Shown piece after piece: positions 35,901 to 46,150 of a DNA stretch of 64,000 bases. The notes under the pieces are model-generated. The model had not been told where the DNA came from. It saw only the letters and a list, made by a program, of their open reading frames with translations, and did not search any database. The first letter of the stretch is position 1; every line of letters begins with the position of its first letter. This DNA comes from Mikania micrantha (taxonomy: Eukaryota; Streptophyta; Magnoliopsida; Asterales; Asteraceae), in NCBI GenBank assembly GCA_009363875.1, contig CM018681.1, positions 41,842,010-41,906,009 of the forward strand, read 5' to 3'. The translations under genes and the position numbers were made by a program.

Positions 35901-36495
35901 GAAAAGCTTGATTATCACTAGGAACAATATATCATGTGGTTTAGTATGTGGTGGGACGGTGGCTAGGCGGGCGGTAAGTTCGACCCTACATATGCCCTAT
36001 ATATAAGCATACTGAACTGGACGGCATAAGTGGTTAATGGTGAGGTTAAGGTTGTCATTCAGGTTATTCAAATTCATTTTTATAATACTTAATGAACTCA
36101 CCAACCATGTGTTGACTTTATTTTTGCATGACTTCTCAGGTGACGAACAGGTCAACTAAAGAGTCATTTCTTTGGACTAGGATATCCGATAGTGGACCTA
36201 GCTTTTGGACCTGCATACTTTTGAACATCATTACACAATTATTTTGTATATCTTGTGCAGATACAAGATAGAAGATTATGATGTGATAGTAGATTTACAT
36301 TGTTAAATTATAAACTTAACTGACGTAATTTAACTTTGTAATTTTATTTTATTTTAGCAGTTTCTCAATTATAATTATATATCGTGCACAATGTAAACAA
36401 TCTGATCATTTTGATTATCACTCACGATATCGCGCCCCGGGAACCTTACGCGTGACAGGGAATCCGATCCAATCCCGCCGGCTCGGGGTGCGACA
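32984..36495 (+). repeat. G2 3' LTR with deletion of the leader region
   Basis: 3512 bp, same termini as the 5' LTR. The join near 33418 (GTACGGGT to TATACAAGC) removes what is 24667-25087 in the 5' LTR, including the TC-rich leader. Conversely, about 34687-34795 (AAACGCGGGGTTGAGAAGCAT and following) is absent from the 5' LTR but has a counterpart in G1, so it is ancestral. CGAACC array at 33640-33970. Confidence 0.92.
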
Positions 36496-36496
36496 G

Positions 36497-36864
36497 CTAT
36501 GTCTTTCTTCATACCCGGCCACCAATAAAATCCCTGTAAATTTTGGTACTTCTTATTAGCTGCCGGATGCACAGAGTACTTGGTCTTGTGTGCTTCATCA
36601 AAGATAAGCCTTCTCAATTCATCCACTGTAGGAATCCATACACGATCCTTGTAGTTGATGACTCCATCAGGCTTTGTTTCAAATTGCTTTTCTGCTCCAC
36701 AATCCAGTTCTTTCTTCAGGGTTCCTCAACTGCCTCCTGTTGTGCTTGAATAATTTTGTCGCGTAAGCTTGTCTGCACAGTCCTTCCCATTGCTCTGACG
36801 TGCAAGGGTTTGACCCTTTCTTTCCAGCTCAAGGCATCAGCTACAACATTTGCCTTGCTCGGAT
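36497..36864 (-). repeat. Flank duplication beside G2 (second copy at 23842-24213)
   Basis: The G1 integrase zinc-finger and linker segment occurs on both sides of G2 in the same orientation. By eye I count about 17 substitutions and one 4-bp indel over 368-372 bp. A normal gypsy insertion duplicates 5 bp. Confidence 0.88.
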
Positions 36865-38500
36865 GGTAATTGATTACAAAGTCGTAATCATTTAGAAGCT
36901 CAACCCAACATCACTGTCGCATGTTGAGTTCCTTCTGATCAAATATATGCTGCAAACTCTTGTGGTCAGTAAATATGGTACACTTGGTGCCATCACAGTA
37001 CACTACAAAGTCATCACAACCTTCTAGGAGAGATAAGATCGGAGCATCACATAGCTTTTGGTTCAAAGTCTGAAAGGCATCTTCTTGCTTCTGTTCCCAA
37101 ATGAATGGCTCGCTTTTCTGTGTTAGCTTGGTGAGGGGCAGGGCTATCTTAGAAAAGTTGGAGATAAACCTTCTGTAATAACCTGCTAAGCCTAGAAAGG
37201 ACCGTATCTCCGTCGGTGTCTTCGGAGTATCCCAGTTCTTTATTGCTTCAATCTTGGCAGGGTCTATGTGTATTCCTTCGCTGTTGACTACATGTCCCCA
37301 GAATTGAACTTCTCTTAGCCAAAATTCACATTTAGAGAATTTGGCGTAAAGTTTCTCTTCCTTCAACAGTTCCAATATCTTCCTGAGATGTTGTTCATGC
37401 TCTGCTTTGCTTTTGGATAAAATCAATATGTCATAAATGAATACAATGACAAACTGATCCAGATACGGCTTGCACACCCGGTTCATGAGGTCCATGAAAA
37501 CCGCTGGTGCATTTGTCAATCCAAAAGGCATCACCATGAACTCGTAATGCCCATATCTGGTTCGAAACGTCGTCTTCGGTATGTCTTCGTCTTGAACTCT
37601 AAGCTGATGATATCCGGACCGTAGGTAAATCTTCGAGAAATACTGAGCTCCTTGTAGTTGGTCAAACAAATCATCAATTCTCGGCAATGGATACTGATTC
37701 TTGATGGTTAGGTTGTTCAGCTCACGGTAGTCTACACACATCGGAAAAGATCCATCCTTCTTCTTCACGAACAAAACTGGAGCTCCCCATGGTGAGTACC
37801 TCGGTCTGATGAAGCCTTTATCAAGTAGTTCCTGTAGTTGATTCGATAATTCCTGCATCTCCGAAGGTGCTAACCTGTAAGGATATTTAGCAACAGGAGT
37901 TGCCCCAGGAATTAAGACAAAGCAAAACTCTACCGATCGCACAGGTGGCAAACCTGGCTAGTCTTCAGGAAACACTTTGGGGTATTCCTTTACTATCGGC
38001 ACGTCTTGAATTGTTTTCTTGTCTTTCTCTTTCTCCACCACATGAGCCAAGAAAGCTATACACTACTTCTGTACACACTTACGCGCTTTTATGCAGGATA
38101 TGATTTTGACACTACGCTTTGCTTGATCCCCTCGAACTTCCAATACATGGTCATTCGCCAATGGAATCCGAAGTAGCTTTTCAGAACAGATGACTTCCAG
38201 TCTATTGAGAGACAGCCAATCCATCTCAACAATGATGTCAAAACTACACCACTCCATCGGTATCAAATCGATGATAAATGTATTATCAATAAGTGTAAGT
38301 GGGAAGTTCCTAAGTATAGTGCTAGCTGTGATTTGTTTCCCATTTGCTACTTCGATAATATAAGGGGATTCTAAAGATTCCTCAGTAAGATTAAGTTAGC
38401 ATGCAAAGTTAGATGAAAAAAAACTCTGATCTGCACCAGTGTCAAACAGAATAGATGTATAAGAGTCATGTAAAAGAAATGTACCAGTGACCACATTAGG
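36865..38500 (-). pseudogene. pol: G1 protease, RT and truncated RNase H
   Basis: Protease DTGADQS (about 38425-38446) and MDWLSLNRLEVI are present. RT is 36911-37951: GFIRPRYSPWGAP, MCVDYRELNN, then FSKIYLRSGYHQL with Tyr at residue 109 (codon 37625-37627) where Asp is expected, and VFIYDIL with Tyr at residue 173 (codon 37433-37435) in place of the first Asp of the catalytic pair. RNase H jumps from VVYCD directly to GTKCTIFTDHKS; G2 has 53 more residues there. Stops interrupt the protease-RT link (near 37957 and 38063). The enzyme is dead by several routes. Confidence 0.92.
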
Positions 38501-39811
38501 GTCTTGGCGTGCTGCATTGGCTCCAATCACAAAAGCCCTCCCACGAGGTGCTTGAGCTCCTTGTTGCACTCGCTTCGGGCAGTCTTTGGAGAAATGACCT
38601 ACTTCTCGATAGTTATAGCATCCCCTATTGTTGTTGTTGCAATTGCCATGGTTTGGTGGTGGAGGTAATGCTATAGCAGCATTGTTTGCAACTTGTGTTG
38701 CTGAGGTACGGCATTGCGGAGCCCAGTGGCTAAGTCAGCCACAACTGTTGCACCTTCTACACTTCACAGCAGCAGGATGGTGAAATTTGCATTATGCACA
38801 CTGAGGATGCATTCCAACATAAGGTTTGGGTGCAGCATTAGCAGGTACTGCAGTAACTTGTTGCAAAGGGGCGGCCATCACATAGTTCTTGACGACCTTC
38901 TGCTTCTTCTTCTGATGGTGTTCGGGCTTCTTTGACGGTTCTTCCTTAGCTTTGCCCGAGTCTTTCTTCAGAACTCCTGATTTCACCATCACATTAGTGA
39001 GTTTAGCTGATAAGGAGATGGCTGACTCTAGAGTTGCAGGGTTTGCAGCAAGTACAATTCCCTGAATGCAGGATGGTAATCCTCCCACAAAACGATCTAT
39101 CAGCTTTTCCAGAGTCAGCACCATATCTCGCACCAAACCTACCAGTTCATGATAGCGAGTAGTGTAAGCCATGTGGTTTGCCCCTTTCATCACATGATTG
39201 AACAGTTCAGTCTCTAGCTTCTGAAGTTCATGCTTTGGACAAAATTCATTCCTTAAAAGGATTTTGAAATCTGCCCAAGGCATAGATAGTGCTTCTTCTC
39301 TGCCTCGAGCTCTTATCTGAGAGTTCCACCATGTTAAGGCCCGCTTGCTAAAAGATCCAGCAGCATAGCGAACCTTATGGTGTTCTGGACAACCGCTAAT
39401 GTCCAGTGTAGTCTCCGTCTTCTCTAGCCATTGGGTGAGTCCAACAGCTCCTTCAACACCGCTAAAGCTTGTCGGTTTGCATCCTACGAATGATTTGTTG
39501 GAACAATCTGATGTAGTGCCGGTGTTTCCACTAGCTTCCCCCTTAGTATGCCCGGAATTCTTACCGTGGCCTTGAATTTTGTTGATCATCTCTAGGATGA
39601 CATCCTTCAGCTGGTTAGTCAGTTGACTGCTCAGTAATGTTGCCAAGGCAACAGTAGCAAGATCTAGAGCTGGAGTTGCATTCGGGTTTGGAGGTGTACT
39701 GTGTGGGGGAGGTGGAGGCGGAGGAGGTGAATCAGCTGGTGATGGCGTTGACGAGTGTGGGGCTAAATTTTGTGGTGGTGGCAACAGAGGAGGTTGTCTT
39801 CTAGGCGGCAT
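38501..39811 (-). pseudogene. gag: G1 gag
   Basis: The start is taken as ATG 39811 (MPPRRQPPLLPPP), matching G2's gag start; the frame is open upstream to 39877 but without support. Pro-rich leader, then the retrotransposon gag domain (SFVGCKPTSFSGVEGAVGL, RALTWWNSQI, FKILLRNEFCP, RYHELVGLV) and a Lys-rich linker, to a stop at 38792. Downstream Cys-rich remnants include CYNYREVGHFSKDC, where the second Cys of the CCHC knuckle is Tyr (G2 keeps CYNC). Confidence 0.9.
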
Positions 39812-39965
39812 TCTGATCATAACCAAAAGAATATTGGTTAGTGCAGTGATCGAATGTAGAAGACACAACGCAAGCACAAATCCTCTTTTCTCTATGTGAG
39901 GGTCCCTAAGTTATAGTCTAGGCCAAACCGTTTTAAGTAAATGACCTATTACTCTCTATAACCTT

Positions 39966-39980
39966 GAGCTCTGAAACCAA
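39966..39980 (-). other. G1 primer binding site (mutated)
   Basis: The minus strand reads TTGGTTTCAGAGCTC, one change from the TTGGTATCAGAGC of G2. Confidence 0.8.
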
Positions 39981-39982
39981 TT

Positions 39983-42900
39983 AGTCACACTCCGAGCTGT
40001 CGAACCGGATCATTTGTCCCGTCGGGCGGAAGGTTCTCGGGGCGCGATATCGGGAGATGATAATCACGATGATCAGATTGTTTGCATATCATCAACATTG
40101 AGAATAACTAAAGCACAAATATCATTAAACTAGGATTACAAAGTTAAATTACAACTATCAATGTTTGATAATTTAACTGAGTAAACCTATCAAAAGAATC
40201 AAATGTTTCCTATCTTGTAACTGTAAAAGATATCAAAAGTGATTCACAACAATCACAAAATATGTGTTTTCCAAAAACTACTAGGTCCTCTAACTGGTCA
40301 TCCTAGCATGCATCCTTGAGCCTTAGCTTAATCACGCAAGAAAACAAAGTCAACATAATGGTTGGTGAGTCATTTAGTTTAGTATTTGAAAAATAGCTTT
40401 TGCAAACCCCTTTTCGGTAACAACCTTGACCTCATTAACATCACGTATAATATCCAATTTGGTATGCTTATATATAGGGCATACAAAAGGATCGAGCCTA
40501 CAACCCACCCAGACACCATCCTACCACATACTAAATCACATATGACATTGTTGTTAATGATAATTAAGCATTTTACCTACCATCCAATCCCATTTCCATC
40601 ATAGCTTTAGCATTCTGTTTAGAAGTTTACATCATGCACATAATAGCATTTGCATGTCTAGTTTGAGAGTTACCTCTATGGACAACTGAACACCCTAAGG
40701 AATCCAGTATCAATCCATATCGGAACTAGATGTGATCAGAAACATAGGTGTTTTTGATAAAGAATTCCCAAGATGACACAAAGACAACTAAAGGAAACCA
40801 AAATCATCCTAGTCACACATCACAATACATGGTGGACGATGAGGAATCACTGTTTGGGAAGCACTGAGAGGCTAACAGTCTGCTCTTCAAAGTCCTGACT
40901 ATGAAGATCACCCTATGGCAAGCACTGATAGGCCAGTCGGTCCGTTCTTCAATAGACGATAACTTTAGCATACAAGTTTATATCATTCACATAGGCTGGC
41001 ATTCACGTATCTTGAGCCCAGATATTAGCTTTGCACTAGCATAGTTTAGCATTCACGTATCTTGTACATAGATACTAGCTTTGCATTAGCATAGGTTAGC
41101 ATTTACGTCTCTCTTGCACAAGTACTAGCCTGTTGTCTTAGCATTTCAAGCCTATCAAGCATACATGACTTTATAGCATTTCAAACACTTCGAGCATTCG
41201 AATATATCAAGCATATCAAGCATGTAAGTCTTTCTAAGTTTGAGCATTCAATCTTTCAAAGTTAGTTTATAAAAGTATTTCAACATTTTAGCCTTTGCAT
41301 TCTTTGCACATTATAAGCATTCAAGGTTTTAAGCAAACTAGTATAAAAGTATGTACCATTAGCATGTAGTCTTAGTGTGTAGCATTTGCATGAGATCTTA
41401 GCATGTAGCATTAGCATGTCGTCTTAGCACATAGCATTAGCATGTAGTCTTAGCATGTAGCATTAGCATTTAGGTTAAGTGTATGAAGCATTACCATTTA
41501 GTATAAAGCGCTAGCTTTTAACTTTTAGAATAAGTGTGTAAAGCATTAGTACTAGTTTTATGAATAAGCATAAAAACACCTAAGAACATTTAAACATTTG
41601 TTTAAAAATGTATAAACATCCTTCTCAGTCCCGAAGTAAAACAAAATAGTATGAGAAGGAACAATGAACTCACCTGTGTTGCTAAGTATGAATTACCACA
41701 GATAATTTGCGCTCGTTAGTTGTAGTTTATGTATCTTCAACACCTGAGTTGTTTTAAGAGATTCGAATACTATAAGTCTTTATAATGGACGCAGACTAGG
41801 GTTTTGGGCTTTGGTTTGCAACTAAGTGTCCTATGTTACTATTGTGTTACTAGAATTCCATATAACTAGTTTAATACATTAACCGTTTATAACCATTTTC
41901 CCATGAATAGTTGTTATATAAACCTTAGTTATGTAAAGCTTATGCTAGTTGTATTCCATATCTTTAACTAAGACATTTTAACCAATTCAATTTAGGTTAA
42001 ATATTTAGTTAGAAAATCAATTTCTTTCATTTTTGAAACATTTTAAGTATAGAACTTATAATTCATTTTATTTAACTAAAACATAATTTAATTTAGCTTG
42101 TTAGACTTAGGTTAATTTCATTAATTTAACCTTTGGTTCGTTATTAGCTTTTGAATTCCCCATGATTCTTGAATTACCCTTGAGTATAACTTAGTTTAGA
42201 GAACCCAAAGGAACTCTCCAACTTAGTTATATAATTGCATAAAAGAGTCCTAAGGGTTAGGTGTTACAACCAATATCATTTAGAAGATCTTGGCATCAAA
42301 CCCTAATTATGCTCATAATTTCATGTTTGCATTTTATTTTAGATTTAAGAGCTTTAATGTTTGAACTTTGGCATAAGTGTTAGCAATTCATCACCCCCTT
42401 ATTGATAAAGCTCATGTTTAAGCATTAGATATTGTAAGTTGGTTTCATGTCATGGAACCCTAAAAAGTTCCCCATGTATTTATACACCATGCTTGCAACA
42501 TTCTTAACCAACCCATCCGCACAGTCATGTACACATGGAAAAGTAGTGGCTCGGCTGAATAGGAGGATGGAGCCTCCACCAAAGCAGCTCGGCCGAATAA
42601 GGGTGAAGGAGAGTGGCTTGGCCGAATGGGCTTAGCCCAACCGAATGTGCTTCTGGCCGATTGCAGGCTGCCGAATGAAGGTTTGGCTGAAGGAGTGACC
42701 TGGCCGAATGTGGTTAGCTTGGTCGAATGGGGACCTACCGAATGAGACAGCCCCGATTGAATGAAGGTCTTGGCCACAGGAGAAGGCCCTGGGCCATTCG
42801 GCCGAAAGAGCTTGGTTTGCTTCAGCTAGCGCCATTCGGCCTAGCTAATGTGAGTCATTCGGCCACCACGGCCTAGTGGGTGCAGCCTCCATCAAATCAC

Positions 42901-43872
42901 AATTTAAGCACAACCCATGATAACTCACTTGTTCCCACTCATTCTAGCATGATTTAGTGTAGTTTCCTAAGGGCCAAAGTGGATAGAACCGGCTTCCATG
43001 GGGTTCGAACCTAAGGGGTTTGAAAACCCTAAAGTCACAACAAAAGATTCATTTTTACCTCAAATCAGATGGTTCAATTGGATTGACTGTACTTTCGGGG
43101 TCTACATGATGTGGTGGTCGTTTAGACACCAAAATCAACGAATTTGGTGAAGTTTTGGGAGAGTTAGGGTTTGAATTTCTAGAGAGAGAGTGTAGAGAGA
43201 GAAAGTGACGGTTTTAGTGAGAGAGAGGAGGTAGATGAGTGGTAGGTTATGGCATTCAACGCCATTTAATGTCTTGAATCGTTCCGGTGCGTTCAGGTCC
43301 GTTCGGTTTCTCTTGATTTCCCGTAAAAGCATCAGTTATATTTCGTTTTCGTGACGAACGTCTCGGTTTTAAAATAGGATTTATAAAATCAAGTTAGGTT
43401 GTGATTCCTAATAAATTAACTAAATATCTTTCATTTATTTTAAACTTCTGAAAGCATTTAACTTACGGTTTAAATCGAATCGTATAGTCGTCGCGCGTAT
43501 GCGTTCGAATCGTCACTCGTACGAATACGACGATAACTACACTTTTCAATATGGTTTTCTAATTATTGGACATCATTCAGAATGTTAAACTTTCAGATAT
43601 ATTCGTACAGATCGTCACCTATACGAATAATGCGTCCATTTAGCATTCCTGTAACGACTTCCGTTATTGTTTTGTTGTGTTTAACCTCGCTTACGTTTCC
43701 GACGGTTAAACCGTGAGGTTTAATCAGGTTACTGAAACAACTTCATAATAGTTTAGTGTCAATCATTACATGATAATAGCATACAAATAGTTCACATAGT
43801 TTGTACCTGAGTTACTGTTCTAGTTACTATGCAGATCACTGTTTCGGTAACGTTTCCGGCACTGATGCTACA
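39983..43872 (-). repeat. G1 5' LTR
   Basis: 3890 bp, aligned with 14963-22627 minus S. The PBS-side terminus has drifted (AGTCACACTCC against TGTCACACCCC). The outer terminus CACTGATGCTACA is followed by TSD GTTCA. It holds the TATA/G-rich module (40462-40529), TAGCATGTAGTCT array (41360-41475), GGCCGAAT cluster (42545-42870) and GAGAGAG leader (43180-43230). Confidence 0.9.
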
Positions 43873-43877
43873 GTTCA

Positions 43878-44505
43878 AAATAAAACATGGACACCTAAAA
43901 ATCTGAAAAATGAAATGAGAGGTTTTATTTTATGAAATACCTTATAGGCAGTCTTGTTATGTCTTTTCACAATGTTAACTCAGTTTAAAACATAACAAGC
44001 AGTGGTTACTGTCTCAGCCCAGAAAGACAAAGGTAATCCTGAGTCTGCAACCATGATTCTTGCAGCCTCAATAAGTGTCCTATTCTTTCTTTCCACAACT
44101 CCATTTTGAACAGGAGTTCTAATAACACTATTGTCTAATGATTCCTTTGGAAGTAGAAAATTCATCAAGAAAATGATTCTTGAATTAAGTTTCATTATCA
44201 CTTCTAATTACCTTGACTGGAAGACCAAATTGTTTTTCAAGTTGATTAATAAGGGCTTTTATTTTATCAGCTGTCTCATCTTTGCACAAGGGAAAGAAGG
44301 TCCAGCAAAATCTTGAGTAATCATCTACAACAACTAACAATATCTCTTTCTGGCTAAACTAGCTACCTTCACAAGACCAAATAGATCCATATGAAGCAGA
44401 TTAAGACAGTTAGTTATTTTATATTCCTCAATAAACTTATGTGATGATTTATATTGCTTTCCCTTTATGCAAGATTCACATTGTCCTTCAAAATGAAATT
44501 CTTTT
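43878..44505 (-). pseudogene. pol: Element B integrase
   Basis: Starts at the C junction with KEFHFEGQCESCIKGKQYK (second half of the INT zinc site), then HMDLFGLVKVASLAR. A weakened RSDNE region follows, then TPVQNGVVERKNRTLIEAAR with the catalytic Glu (43980-44201). It ends FRFLGVHVLF at the G1 junction and continues at 14957 as LNTKDSL. Several stops and frameshifts. Confidence 0.85.
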
Positions 44506-45181
44506 TGTTGGAAAATAAGGACTGATGAGCAAAACCACTGAAGCCAGACAAATAAATAAACCGCAGATTGACCAACCGCGAATACTTCTCTTCCGATTGA
44601 AGAACTGCTTCAACATCGAAAGATCAATAGTGGAAGATTCGCCAAAAAGAACTACCGCTGAACTTCTCTACATCGGAAGACATTAGCTGACCATAATACC
44701 TTCGGAAGACAACCATTGCATTGGAAGACATCAAATGATTCGGAAGACAATCTCCTATTCCGAAATAACTAATTGTTTAATCAGCTTCCGACGAACATCT
44801 TTCAAAAGAATAACCACTGAGCCTTAGCACAACTGTCTAAACCTTGGAAGACCTGAAGACTCCTGAAGACTCTTGTTTCCGTTGTTATTGAATTTGTATT
44901 TGTACTAGTCTATTAATTCAGTGTCTGTAACAGTGTCAGCTATTTGTCTTATTATTTCTTGTCCTCTATCTCTAAATGTTGGGTATTTAAATCCCAACAT
45001 TCTCTGAGTAAAATGAATTACTTCCCCCAAAATTCCTTGTGCTTTCTTTCTGTTCTTCCCTCTAGCAAGAAACTAAACAACGAAAATAACTTTGGGCAAA
45101 ACTTAAGAGGGAGCTAATACCAAAGCTTTGACCAAGTGTCTAAAGTATTTTTTCCTGGTTAAACAGCCTATCCGAGCCTTT
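44506..45181 (+). repeat. Element C 5' LTR (3' end truncated)
   Basis: Matches 49725-50390 except for small differences (one 19-bp stretch near 44720 is absent from the 3' LTR) and loss of the last ~15 bp. It breaks at about 45181 directly into RT coding sequence, so PBS and gag are missing. Confidence 0.88.
44975..45001. promoter_or_regulatory. Palindrome with TATTTAAAT core in C 5' LTR
   Basis: Arms AATGTTGGG and CCCAACATT around TATTTAAAT. An identical copy lies at 50175-50201 in the 3' LTR and a weaker one at 54068-54096 in B's LTR. It is a candidate TATA region in a perfect 9-bp inverted repeat, followed by LTR sequence with AAACAACGAAAATAAC. Confidence 0.6.
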
Positions 45182-46150
45182 GGACATCATAAATCATCCT
45201 CTAGAGCAGATCTTAGGTGATTTACATAAAGGTGTTCAAACTAGGAGCCAAATTTCAAACTTCTGCCTTCATGCAGCATTTTTGTCCCAAATTGAGCCTT
45301 CCAAATATCAGGTTGCTCTTATAGATAATAATTGGGTGGAGGCTATGCAAGATGAGCTATTACAGTTCAAAAGGCAAAATGTTTGGACTCTCTGCCCGTT
45401 GTCAGCAGGAAAATACCCTATCGGAACTAGATGGGTATTCAGAAATAAAACAGATGACAGGGGTATTGTAATAAAAAATAAAGCCGGATTGGTAGTCCAA
45501 GTGTAGTGCCAAGAGGAAGGCATCGATTACGATTAAACCTTTTCCCCCGTGGCTAGACTAGAAGCCATCAAACTCTTCCTAGCATTTGCTATATCCCATA
45601 ACATAAAAGTATTTCAATGGATATAAAAAGTGCATTCCTGTATGGAACTATAAAGGAGGAAGTCTATGTTTGTCAACCTTCATCATCCTGATTGGGTGTA
45701 CAGACTAGACAAAGCACTTTATGGTCTGAAACAGGCACCTAGAGCATGGTTTGACACTCTTTCTCAATTTTTTCATTTAATCAATTTTCTCGAGGAACCA
45801 TTGATAAGACCTTATTCATCAAGAGGGTAGACAGAGAACTTTTGCTGGTCCAGATTTATGTCGATGACATCATTTTTGGATCAACAAAACCTTCCTTGTG
45901 TGAACAATTTTCTAAATTAATGTCTTCTAAGTTTGAAAAGAGTGCTTTAAGTGAACTAAAAACATTTTTAGGACTTCAAGTCAAACAAACCCCCAATGGG
46001 ACTTTCATTCATCAATCTAAATATGTAAAGGATCTTCTAAATAAATTTGATATGAATGATTGCAAAATAATTTCTACCCCCATGGAAACAAGTCCAGGAA
46101 TAAGTCCAGATGAAAATGGTGATCCTATAGATCAAACCCTCTACAAGTGG
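45182..46150 (+). pseudogene. pol: Element C reverse transcriptase fragment
   Basis: Opens HPLEQILGDLHKGVQTRSQIS and continues GTRWVFRNK (to 45506). A stop and frameshifts follow, then FYGTIKEEVYV-like sequence, ALYGLKQAPRAWFD, and from 45842 an open stretch with QIYVDDIIFGST, so the catalytic YVDD is kept here, unlike in A and B. Ends at DQTLYK, where it jumps into the env-like region. Confidence 0.88.

Larger units (their letters stand above)
24214..36495 (+). mobile_element. Element G2: full-length Ty3/gypsy chromovirus inside G1
   Basis: 5' LTR, PBS, gag, protease, RT, RNase H, INT, chromodomain-like tail, polypurine tract and 3' LTR, all on the plus strand and opposite to G1. The LTR ends (TGTAACATCAGTGCC...CGGGGTGCGACA) and proteins show it is the same family as G1. 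The flanking five bases differ (CGGAT before, GCTAT after). Instead, a 370-bp segment of G1 is present on both sides. Confidence 0.93.
14963..43872 (-). mobile_element. Element G1: Ty3/gypsy chromovirus with nested S and G2, TSD GTTCA
   Basis: Starts TGTCACACC at 14963 and ends ATGCTACA at 43872, flanked by GTTCA at 14958-14962 and 43873-43877. Minus-strand order: 5' LTR (43872-39983), PBS, gag, protease, RT, partial RNase H, integrase, chromodomain-like end, polypurine tract, 3' LTR. RT before INT defines Ty3/gypsy; the EPLEIMDRKVKQLRRS...FTWERED C terminus points to a Tekay/Del-type chromovirus. The native element is about 12 kb; the rest is S and G2. Confidence 0.9.

Noticed and set aside
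28103..36495. G2 as an intact, autonomous element
   Set aside because: In-frame stops in gag and INT, frameshifts at protease and after RT, and a zinc-site His-to-Arg change.
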